A stretch of DNA of 64,000 nucleotides, from assembly GCF_030814695.1 (NCBI RefSeq), contig NZ_JAUSVL010000001.1, forward strand, positions 5,182,227-5,246,226, given 5' to 3'. The translations under genes and the position numbers were made by a program. Of this stretch, positions 43,533-51,759 are shown piece by piece; position 1 is the first letter of the stretch, and every line of letters begins with the position of its first letter. Below the pieces are notes generated by a model. The model was given only the letters and a program-made list of their open reading frames with translations. It was not told the DNA's origin and ran no database searches. The DNA comes from Oligosphaera ethanolica. GTDB lineage: Bacteria; Verrucomicrobiota; Lentisphaeria; Oligosphaerales; Oligosphaeraceae.

Positions 43533-43901
43533 GTAACCGGTTAGGGATTGATAACCAAAACTGTGGTGCCTCTACGAGGCACTGTCTGTTGGCAGGCTGC
43601 GTCCCCAGGCTAAAGCCTGGGGTTAAGCATGGTTAAGCGCCTACGGCGCAAAAACATGGATATTTAATGGTGGTGGTTTTCGACCCGAACCGGACAAAGC
43701 AAGTCGTCAGATCGGCCAAGTTCGGCCCGGAGGGCCGCACCATGCATAACCCCGGGTGAGGTGCCCGGAGGGCGCCGCAACCCGGGGTATGATAGCAGGT
43801 TAGAATTGCGCCCGGAGGGCGCCACATTGGCGAGGCACGTCGCGTCCCATGCGCCAGACAGATGCATATCGTGCATCCAATATCAATGGCTGACTGATTA
43901 C
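43533..43901. mobile_element. MITE-like element inserted in a terminator T-run
   Basis: Terminal repeats GTAACCGGTTAG..GATTGATAA (43533-43554) and ATATCAATGG..GACTGATTAC (43880-43901) are inverted. The left flank is TTTTTTTT and the right flank is CTTTTTTT, seven of eight bases alike. The insertion site lies within the T-run of the preceding terminator. Interior hairpins (GTGCCTCTACGAGGCAC; CCCCAGGCTAAAGCCTGGGG; GCGCCCGGAGGGCGC) follow the same architecture as the other elements with a different stem sequence. Confidence 0.8.
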
Positions 43902-44025
43902 CTTTTTTTGTCCCGTCATAGGTGTTCTCGCGTGCACTTATTCACCCCGGGGTTATTATGTCACTGTGCGTTTTTCCCCGGATCTACTACGGCAAAGCCG
44001 TCAACCACCAGAAAAGGAGTGACTT

Positions 44026-47000
44026 ATGCTGAAATCATGCTTTTTCGCGGCTTTCATTGCGGCCTGTGTCGGCTACGGCGAGGTCATCGAAAACGCCTTC
44101 CTACGCGTCACGGCCGATCCCCAAAACGGTCGTATCGACGTTGTCGACAAACGCAACGGGCAACGCTGGCAACAGCCGGCAACTGCGGCCCTGCAAAGCA
44201 CCCCGCCATTGACACTTGCGGACCTTAGCAGCCAGACTAAAGACGTCGCCAGCGCGGGCAACCGCATTGACATCACGCCGGCCATGACCGCCGATGCCAA
44301 AAAGATCGACGGCCCGGCGGACTGCTCCGCCACACTCCACCTCGGTCGCACTGGCGATACCCTCCTCCTCACACTATCCGTGACGGACGACGTGCTCATG
44401 CCCCCCGAAGCCGACCGCCGCGACTGGTGGGAACGCGACTCCGTCGAATTCTGGCTAGGCAGCACCCAGTATGCCATCCGCATCGAGCCCGGTCAGGTCG
44501 AAATCGTGAACGCCAATGGGACGGCGATGGGCATTTTCGCCGAGGTCAAACGACTCAAAGACGGCTACCACGTCGCCGCCGCCCTGCCCCTCACACTCGC
44601 CGTCAAACTGCCGATCAAGGCCGGTCTGACCATACCCTTCGCCCTGGGCATCAACGACTGCGACAGCCCCTCCGGCCGGGAGGGCCAGCTCTACTATCCG
44701 CGCACCTGGGTCCATTCGCAACCCGCCACTTTCCTGCCGCTGCTCCTGGCACCGGCGCCCGAAAGCGCCACGACCGCAAAAACCGCACTGACGCCAGCAT
44801 TCCAGAATTTCGCCACGCTGCCCGATGAGGACGGCTGGTCATGGCAGGCCACCAGCAGCGACGGCCCTACCCGCGCCGTGCGTTGCCGCCTGGTCGGCGC
44901 CGAACTGCAGTTCAGCGAAAGCGCCATCGGCGAAGACGCTATGAAACGCAGCATCCCCAGCACGCGGGGCTTCCTCCTCGACAGCCCTGACGGCGCACTG
45001 CTTGTAGCCGATTACAGCAACGGTCACTTCTATCCCCTCAACGAAACGCCCTTCCGCCGCTCAGCCATGAGCGGCGGCAGCACCCTCGACATGCCATGGA
45101 TCGGCATCTTGGACATGACCAGCGGCGGCGGCTATGCGGTCATTTTCGATTCGCCAGACGACGTCAATATCAACATGGCCAAAATCGACCTGGCCACCGG
45201 CTGTACCCACGTACCGCAACTCTCCTGGGCTGCCCGCAAAGGCCAGTTCGGACCGGACGCACGCAGCTACCGCTTCTACTTCACCGACCGTGGCGGCTAT
45301 GTCGATCTGGCCAAACACTGGCGCGGCATCGCCAAAAACACGGGCTACCTGGTCACCCTCAAGGAAAAAGCCACCCGCAACCCCAATGTCCATAAACTCA
45401 TGGGCGCGGCCGATATCTGGGGCGGCGGATCACTCTCCTTCGCGCAGGAAGCCAAAGCCCACGGCATTGACAAGCTGCTGATCAATGGCCCGTCTTCGCC
45501 CGAAGTCACCGCGGCCATGAACGATCTGGGCTATCTCACCGGCCGCTATGACAACTACACGGATATCCTCCCCCTGCGGGAAAACGAAGGCGTCGACAGC
45601 GCCCGCGGCCGCATCCCCGAAGACTGCGTCATGGAGCAAGACCAAAGCCGCAAGAAGGCCTGGCTGACTTTCGACAAAAAGACGCAGTACATGAAGCGCT
45701 GCCCAGCCCTATGGCTGCCCGCCGCCCAGATCGTCATGCCCAAAGACCTGGCTAAAATGCCCTACAACACCCGTTTCATCGACGTAACTACCGCCGAAAG
45801 CCTCTATGAATGCTACGACCCGGAACATCCCTTGGACCGCACGGCCAAACGACGTTGCGGCGAAGACCTGCTGGCCTACGTCGGCGAAACCCTCAATCTG
45901 GTCGCCGGCGGCGAACACGGCCGCTGGTGGGGCGTCAAGTCGCTGCATTACGTCGAGGGAATGATGTCCGGCGGCTCCTACTCCTGGCCGGCCGGGCACC
46001 TCCTCCGCCCCAAAACCAAAGACCACAATCTCTGGGAACCTGAAAAGCCCACTGACCGCTTCCCGCTCTACGAAAAATACGGTATTGGCCACGAAACACG
46101 CCTGCCCTTGTGGGAACTGGTCTTCCACGACTGTATTTCCACTACCTGGTACTGGGGCGACGCGACCGACTTCCTCATCGACGCCGCACCCGAAGTCACC
46201 GCCAAAAAAGATGCCTTCAACATCCTCTATGGCAGCATGCCACTCTACTGGGTCAATCAACACGGCCTCTGGCAGCGCGACCGCCGGGCTTTCCTCAGAA
46301 GCTATTTCCACGTGAGCAAGATGCACGAAACCGTCGGCATGGCCGAAATGCTCACCCATGAATTCCTCAGCCCCGATCGCGCCCTGCAACGCACAACCTT
46401 CAGCGACGGCACTATCGCCGTGGTCAATTTCGCCCCGGAAGTCCGCACCATCGACATCGCCGGTGAAAGTTACGCCCTGCCGCAAAACGGCTTCGCCGTC
46501 GTCGGCCCCGCGCTACGCCAGTCATTGGTCGCGCGCAACGGCATGCAATTCTCGGAAGTCAGCTGTGGCGATTTCCTCTTCCGCAGCGCCATGACCGCCG
46601 ACGGCAGCGGCGAGCTCAGTGTCATGCAGGCCACAAAACTCGCTCCCGGCCGGCTGCAGTTGACCATCATGGGCAAAGGCATGACACTGCCCACAAGCCA
46701 TTTCGGCAAGCGCTCATTCTTCGCCAAACTCTTCGGCCGTCCCGAACTGTCCGGCCTGACCGCCTACCGCCTCGATGCCGCCGGCAGCCCCGAGGCACTC
46801 GTTGCTGTCACCGTCACCGACGCCGGCGTCGTCCTCCCAGATGATGGCACTTTCCTCCTGCTTTGGGACGACGCCGCCCGTCAGCCCGATCTCGTCTTTG
46901 GCACCAGCACAGCCAAAGGCCACTATCTCGCCACGGAAACGCCGACCGTCGCCTTCGCCATCAGCAACGTCGGCCAGCAAGCCAGCACAGCAACCCTGCG

Positions 47001-48255
47001 CGTCTATGCGGACGCCGTAGCGCCCGAACGTATGATCGCCCAAGCCGCCCTCGCCAAAATCCCCGTCGGCGGCAGCGTGACACAGTCGCTCGCCCTCGAT
47101 CTCAGCCACTTGGCCGGCCGACACCACCTGATCGCCGAACTGACCACGCCCGATAAATATCAGGACCTCATGCCACGCAACAACCGCAGCCACTGGCCCT
47201 GCAAAATCAATCTCGATCTCAAGGACTTCCCCCTGCAAAAGACCATCACCATTCAGAATGGCGATGTCGATCGCGTCCTCGAACCGGTTTCTCTCAAGGT
47301 CGATTTTGCTCCGCTGCTGGACAACCAGGCCGCGCCCATCCTGGCTGACAACGTCCGCGTCTTCCAACAACTCGCCGACGGCAGCCACTGCTTGGTCGAT
47401 TACGCGCAATTCACGCCCGCAGAGGGCTTCGACGGCCTCAAGAACGCCGCCGGCGACATCGACTTCTGCTACTCGACGCCGGCAGGTGGCAGCAGCATCT
47501 TCGTCATCGCCGCCAACCAGACAACCTCGCAGCCCCTTACGAGCCAGGGCACCGGCTTCCAGCTGTCCACCATCAGGCACGGCGAGGGCAGCTACCAGGG
47601 CGACAACTATGCGCTGGCCTTCCGCGACGGCGTTATCATGGACCTGATGCCCGTCACCCCCCAAGGACCCGGCCCCGACTTCCTGTCCTCCCTCGTGGTC
47701 TCATCTGAAAGCACCGGCTGGTCTCGCGAAGAGCAAGCCGATCTGAAGCGTTTCGAACTGCTCAAAAACGGCCCGGCGCTGACCGAACTCGTGGTGGCCA
47801 AAACGCTGCGCAATGGCGTCAACTACACGAAGACCTACAAACTCTGGCCAGGGCGCTTCACGGTTATCGTGTCGCTAGACAAATCCGCCGGCGGTCTCTA
47901 CTCGCGCGGCTTCTATTGCGCCGATGCCGATTTCCTTGACGATAAAGGCAACCGCACCCGCATGGGCCTCGGCGAAGGCGCCCAGGGCATCTACAACGCC
48001 AACAAAGACCCGCAGTGGTTTGCCCTCCGCGGCGACGGCTGGGCACATTCCTGCGTGGCAACCACCACGGCTTTCGACAACATCGCCTTCTGGGACTCCA
48101 AAGGCGATACCAATAAAGGCCAGATCGGCTTCACTACCGCCAAAACCGACCAGCTCCACTACACCTACTTCATCCACAGCCAACAAGCCGACTTCGCTTT
48201 CGCCAGCAAAGACTACCAGCGCGCCAAACACCCCGCCACCGTCATCGCCGAGTAA
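44026..48255 (+). CDS. Large secreted protein with CBM9-like domain and glycoside-hydrolase-like barrel
   Basis: A 1,409-residue protein with a short signal peptide (CFFAAFIAACVGYG). Residues about 95-230 resemble a CBM9/DOMON-type carbohydrate-binding fold (LLLTLSVTDDVLMPPEADRRDWWERDSVEFWLG, FALGINDCDSPSGREGQLYYPRTW). The middle (about 440-800) looks like a TIM barrel of GH101 or DUF5696 type, with IDVTTAESLYECYDPEHPL and AGGEHGRWWGVKSLHYVEGM as candidate active-site regions. The C-terminal part is beta-rich (CARDB-like TVAFAISNVGQQASTATLRVY). The family is uncertain; it is the first gene of the carbohydrate cluster that continues to 55391. AAGGAG precedes the ATG, and a long 10-bp tandem repeat follows the stop codon. 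Confidence 0.75.
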   Translation: MLKSCFFAAFIAACVGYGEVIENAFLRVTADPQNGRIDVVDKRNGQRWQQPATAALQSTPPLTLADLSSQTKDVASAGNRIDITPAMTADAKKIDGPADCSATLHLGRTGDTLLLTLSVTDDVLMPPEADRRDWWERDSVEFWLGSTQYAIRIEPGQVEIVNANGTAMGIFAEVKRLKDGYHVAAALPLTLAVKLPIKAGLTIPFALGINDCDSPSGREGQLYYPRTWVHSQPATFLPLLLAPAPESATTAKTALTPAFQNFATLPDEDGWSWQATSSDGPTRAVRCRLVGAELQFSESAIGEDAMKRSIPSTRGFLLDSPDGALLVADYSNGHFYPLNETPFRRSAMSGGSTLDMPWIGILDMTSGGGYAVIFDSPDDVNINMAKIDLATGCTHVPQLSWAARKGQFGPDARSYRFYFTDRGGYVDLAKHWRGIAKNTGYLVTLKEKATRNPNVHKLMGAADIWGGGSLSFAQEAKAHGIDKLLINGPSSPEVTAAMNDLGYLTGRYDNYTDILPLRENEGVDSARGRIPEDCVMEQDQSRKKAWLTFDKKTQYMKRCPALWLPAAQIVMPKDLAKMPYNTRFIDVTTAESLYECYDPEHPLDRTAKRRCGEDLLAYVGETLNLVAGGEHGRWWGVKSLHYVEGMMSGGSYSWPAGHLLRPKTKDHNLWEPEKPTDRFPLYEKYGIGHETRLPLWELVFHDCISTTWYWGDATDFLIDAAPEVTAKKDAFNILYGSMPLYWVNQHGLWQRDRRAFLRSYFHVSKMHETVGMAEMLTHEFLSPDRALQRTTFSDGTIAVVNFAPEVRTIDIAGESYALPQNGFAVVGPALRQSLVARNGMQFSEVSCGDFLFRSAMTADGSGELSVMQATKLAPGRLQLTIMGKGMTLPTSHFGKRSFFAKLFGRPELSGLTAYRLDAAGSPEALVAVTVTDAGVVLPDDGTFLLLWDDAARQPDLVFGTSTAKGHYLATETPTVAFAISNVGQQASTATLRVYADAVAPERMIAQAALAKIPVGGSVTQSLALDLSHLAGRHHLIAELTTPDKYQDLMPRNNRSHWPCKINLDLKDFPLQKTITIQNGDVDRVLEPVSLKVDFAPLLDNQAAPILADNVRVFQQLADGSHCLVDYAQFTPAEGFDGLKNAAGDIDFCYSTPAGGSSIFVIAANQTTSQPLTSQGTGFQLSTIRHGEGSYQGDNYALAFRDGVIMDLMPVTPQGPGPDFLSSLVVSSESTGWSREEQADLKRFELLKNGPALTELVVAKTLRNGVNYTKTYKLWPGRFTVIVSLDKSAGGLYSRGFYCADADFLDDKGNRTRMGLGEGAQGIYNANKDPQWFALRGDGWAHSCVATTTAFDNIAFWDSKGDTNKGQIGFTTAKTDQLHYTYFIHSQQADFAFASKDYQRAKHPATVIAE

Positions 48256-48330
48256 AGCACCGACGCATGGCGACTGCTTTCGATGGCTCTCGACTGGGGG
48301 GACCGCCGGTCGCCCCAGTAAAAATCGACT

Positions 48331-48650
48331 GCTCTCGACTGCCATCGACTGCTCTCGACTGCTCTCGACTGCCATCGACTGCCATCGACTGCTCTCGACT
48401 GCTCTCGACTGGCCTCGACTGCTCTCGACTGCCATCGACTGCTCTCGACTGCCCTCGACTGCTCTCGACTGCCCTCGACTGCTCTCGACTGCTCTCGACT
48501 GCCCTCGACTGCCATCGACTGCCCTCGACTGCCCTCGACTGCCCTCGACTGCTCTCGACTGCTCTCGACTGCTCTCGACTGCTCTCGACTGCCATCGACT
48601 GCTCTCGACTGCCATCGACTGCCCTCGACTGGCCTCGACTGCCATCGACT
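48331..48650. repeat. 32-unit 10-bp tandem repeat
   Basis: Thirty-two consecutive units of 10 bp, all in perfect register, end TCGACT. Only four unit types occur: GCTC-, GCCA-, GCCC- and GGCC-TCGACT, so variation is confined to positions 2-4. A partial unit precedes at 48324-48330. The array begins about 75 bp after the stop codon of the upstream gene and ends about 130 bp before the GH43 gene. The open frames running through it on both strands are a consequence of the repeat. Confidence 0.95.
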
Positions 48651-48779
48651 GCATTTTGCGTCATTCTGGTTGAAAACCCCGTGACTACACGATAGTTTTT
48701 TGCCTGTCCTCGGAATTTGCCTTCTGGCATGCAATGATACCCCACCCACACCCTCCACCACCCAGGATTTCCACCGACC

Positions 48780-49838
48780 ATGCGCACCTCCTTTATCCCC
48801 GGCGAGCTCTGGCCCGATGACCACGGCGTGCACATCAACGCCCACGGCGGCGGCATTCTTCAGCACAATGGCTCCTACTACTGGTATGGCGAGCACAAGA
48901 TCGAGGGCACGGCCGGCAATTCCGCGCAAGTCGGCGTACACGTCTATGTTTCCGACGACCTCTACAACTGGCGCGATGGCGGCATCGCCTTGGATATTCG
49001 CGACAACCGCGTGCCCGAGCTGCCTACCGGCTGCGTCCTCGAACGCCCGAAAGTCCTCCGGTCGCGCACAACGGGCCAATTCGTCATGCATTTTCATTTT
49101 GAGTCCGACAAGCGCTACGACGACGCGGCTATCGGCTTTGCGGTCGCAGACCATCCCCTCGGCCCCTTCGTCTTTCACCACGTGCAACGGCCCGTTCCCG
49201 GCCACTGGCCAGTAAACACCCCACCGGAGCTCAAGGACTCCGAGTCCATCAAACAGGCCAAAGAGATTTACGCCCAGGGCGGCAAGGCCATCCGGGCGCA
49301 CGCTAACGACGCCAATCTCCTCGGCGCCTGCATTGAGCGCGGCCAGGAATCACGGGACATGGGCGTCTTTGTTGACGACGACGGCACGGCCTATCAGGTC
49401 TATTCGTCAGAAATGAACAGCACTACCCACATTGCCGAGCTCACCCCGGACCTCCTCGGCTACACCGGCCGCTTCTGCCGCATCTTCGTCAAGCGCTTCA
49501 TGGAGGCGCCCTGTATCTTCAAACGCCATGGCAAGTACTACTTCATCGGCTCGGGCTGCACCGGTTGGAAACCCAACGCCGCTCGCTCGGCCGTCGCTGA
49601 GTCGCTCTTCGGCCCCTGGGAGGAACTGGGCAATCCCGCCTGCGACGAAGACGGCGATACCACCTACCGTAGCCAAAGCACCTTCGTCCTGCCACTAGCC
49701 AACGATCAGTACATCTTCATGGCCGACCGCTGGACGCCCGAAAACGCCATCGACGGCCGCTATCTCTGGCTGCCGATTCAGTTCGCCGACGACCGTCCAC
49801 TCATCCACGCCCCCGCCGAATGGCGACTCAAACTGTAA
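48780..49838 (+). CDS. Glycoside hydrolase family 43 protein
   Basis: A 352-residue five-bladed beta-propeller hydrolase. The N-terminus (DDHGVHINAHGGGILQHNGSYYWYGEH) is typical of GH43 members near the exo-beta-1,3-galactanase subfamilies (AHGGG...YYWYGE). SRDMGVFVDDDGTAYQVYSS holds the central Asp and KRFMEAPCIFKRHGKYYFIGSG holds the catalytic Glu in an EAP motif. Some enzymes of those subfamilies lack the usual catalytic base Asp, and the N-terminal Asp here cannot be assigned without a structure. No signal peptide is apparent, so it may act on imported oligosaccharides. It is followed after 76 bp by the GH127-like gene, both on the plus strand. Confidence 0.85.
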   Translation: MRTSFIPGELWPDDHGVHINAHGGGILQHNGSYYWYGEHKIEGTAGNSAQVGVHVYVSDDLYNWRDGGIALDIRDNRVPELPTGCVLERPKVLRSRTTGQFVMHFHFESDKRYDDAAIGFAVADHPLGPFVFHHVQRPVPGHWPVNTPPELKDSESIKQAKEIYAQGGKAIRAHANDANLLGACIERGQESRDMGVFVDDDGTAYQVYSSEMNSTTHIAELTPDLLGYTGRFCRIFVKRFMEAPCIFKRHGKYYFIGSGCTGWKPNAARSAVAESLFGPWEELGNPACDEDGDTTYRSQSTFVLPLANDQYIFMADRWTPENAIDGRYLWLPIQFADDRPLIHAPAEWRLKL

Positions 49839-49914
49839 GTACACGCTGACCCCTTAGCCCGTTTCATCGTCGGATATCCCACCACCCGCCCCGTCGTGAA
49901 CAAGGAGAACGCAC

Positions 49915-51690
49915 ATGGCCCAGTACTTCGACTACAACGCTCGCATGGCCGTACCTGACCAGCTCTTCACGCCCCTCCACGGTGTCAAACTCACCGGCGG
50001 GCTCTTCCGCAAGGTCTTCGACAACAATGTCCAGTTCAATCTTAAACGCCTGGACATGGACCGCATGCGCTACTGGTTCGACATCAAACAAGGCCGCACG
50101 CCCAAAGCCGAACGCTACAGCGGACACTTCGAAGACAATCTCAAGGGCCAGACCGCCTCGCAGTATCTCATGGGCGCCGGCAACGCCCTGCGCTGGGAAG
50201 AACACAAAGGCCTGCGCAAGGGCGTCAGCGAAGTCATTGACTTCATCACCGAAGCCGCCGAAGATGACGGCTGGCTCATGCCCTTCGACAAAAACGACTT
50301 CGCCCGTAAGGAATACCCCCATTACGTCCGCATCTGGCTGACCTACGGCCTGATCGCCGCCGCCCGCGGTGGCGACAAGCGCGCCTTCCCGCTGCTGCGC
50401 CGCTGGCAGGACTGGTTCAACCGCTGCCCCGATCTGCCGGTGATCAAGTATCTGATGCTGGCTTTCCAGGGCGTTGTCGCCTCGCCCAGCGTCTTCGTCA
50501 CCGAAATCGGCTGTCCACAGGACATGCACATCTGCCGGGAAGTCTATGAAGAGACCTGGCGCCTGGCGCAATTCATCGGCCACGAGCGCGACGCCGTGCA
50601 CATCCGCCGGCAGCCCGGCCGCGAGCCCCATCCCCACGGCAGCGAACTAGAAGCCTTCGAGGGCTACCTTGATCTCTATCGCTTCTTCGGCGCGCCATAC
50701 TTGCTCAATGCCGTCAAGGGTTGCTGGGACCTCTACGTGCAAGACTGGCAGCATCCCGGCGGCGGCATCGTCATGTGCGAAGCGTCACCGGACGCCCACC
50801 CCGGCTGCAACTACTTCTACAAGAACTACAAATACAACGAACTGTGCTGCTCGTCCTTCTGGCTCCACCTCAATCAGCGCCTGCACCGGCTCTTCCCTGA
50901 CGACGAACGCTACGTCTTCGAAGTCGAGCAGAGCCTCTACAACATCGCCATCGCCAACCAGAATGGCGACGAGGACATCCGCTACTTCGCCTTCCTCGAC
51001 GACACCAAGGCGCCCCCAGTGCGCCCCAACCACTGCTGTTCAGGCGTCGGCACCCGCATCTTCGGCTCCCTGCCTGAATACCTCTACACCATGACCAAAG
51101 ACACGCTCAGCTGCGATATCTACGCCCCTTCGCAACTGCAATGGGAAAGTGCCCAGCAGCTCATCACCCTCGACCAGGAAAGCGGCTTCCCCGACGACGG
51201 CAAGGTCGCTCTGCGCTTCAGCATGGCGCAGCCACAGGAATTCACCCTCCGCCTGCGCATTCCGCGCTACGCCACCGCCGACGTGCCCATCAAGCTCAAC
51301 GGCAAAAAACACTGCGTCGGCAAACCCGGCAGCTACGTGGTCATTTACCGCCAATGGCGTGAAGGCGATGCCATCAGCTTCGACATCCCCATGGGCTTCG
51401 CCGCCATCCCCTACAAGGGCGACAACGCCGTCGAGGGCTTCGATCGCTGTTCCTACACCTACGGACCGCTGCTCATGGCCGTCGTCGGCAAACGCAATCA
51501 CGACAAAGGCATCGTCCTGCCTGGCAAAGCCGCCGATCTCATCGGCCGCCTCAAGGCCGGCAAAAAGACCCTGTCCTTCGCCATCAACGGCTGCCCCGGC
51601 TACAAGGTCCAACCTTATTACGAATTGCAAACCGAGACCTTCAGCTGCTTCCCCATGTTCAAAGCCGACAGCAGCGCCAAGAAAGAATAA
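49915..51690 (+). CDS. GH127-like (DUF1680) beta-L-arabinofuranosidase family protein
   Basis: A 591-residue (alpha/alpha)6-barrel protein. The zinc-binding pattern of the GH127 enzyme HypBA1 (Glu-x-Cys plus a Cys-Cys pair) is present as E309-L-C311 (YNELCCSSFW) and C374-C375 (PNHCCSGVGTRIFG). In that enzyme the first Cys of the pair is the nucleophile. The Glu in MCEASPD about 20 residues before E309 could be the acid/base. The C-terminal part is beta-rich (LRLRIPRYATADVPIKLNGK). No signal peptide is seen. GAAC/AAGGAGAAC precedes the ATG. Together with the GH43 upstream it suggests degradation of arabinose-decorated galactan or a similar side chain. Confidence 0.85.
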   Translation: MAQYFDYNARMAVPDQLFTPLHGVKLTGGLFRKVFDNNVQFNLKRLDMDRMRYWFDIKQGRTPKAERYSGHFEDNLKGQTASQYLMGAGNALRWEEHKGLRKGVSEVIDFITEAAEDDGWLMPFDKNDFARKEYPHYVRIWLTYGLIAAARGGDKRAFPLLRRWQDWFNRCPDLPVIKYLMLAFQGVVASPSVFVTEIGCPQDMHICREVYEETWRLAQFIGHERDAVHIRRQPGREPHPHGSELEAFEGYLDLYRFFGAPYLLNAVKGCWDLYVQDWQHPGGGIVMCEASPDAHPGCNYFYKNYKYNELCCSSFWLHLNQRLHRLFPDDERYVFEVEQSLYNIAIANQNGDEDIRYFAFLDDTKAPPVRPNHCCSGVGTRIFGSLPEYLYTMTKDTLSCDIYAPSQLQWESAQQLITLDQESGFPDDGKVALRFSMAQPQEFTLRLRIPRYATADVPIKLNGKKHCVGKPGSYVVIYRQWREGDAISFDIPMGFAAIPYKGDNAVEGFDRCSYTYGPLLMAVVGKRNHDKGIVLPGKAADLIGRLKAGKKTLSFAINGCPGYKVQPYYELQTETFSCFPMFKADSSAKKE

Positions 51691-51759
51691 GCGCCGCTCA
51701 CCAGACCAGCGACATCCGCCACCGTTTCGTCACCCACCACTGCTCCGGGAGAACAAGCA

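Noticed and set aside
48331-48650. Long repetitive open frames across the 10-bp array
   Set aside because: A 10-bp unit cycles through three frames, giving an artificial SxxLDCSRL pattern on both strands.
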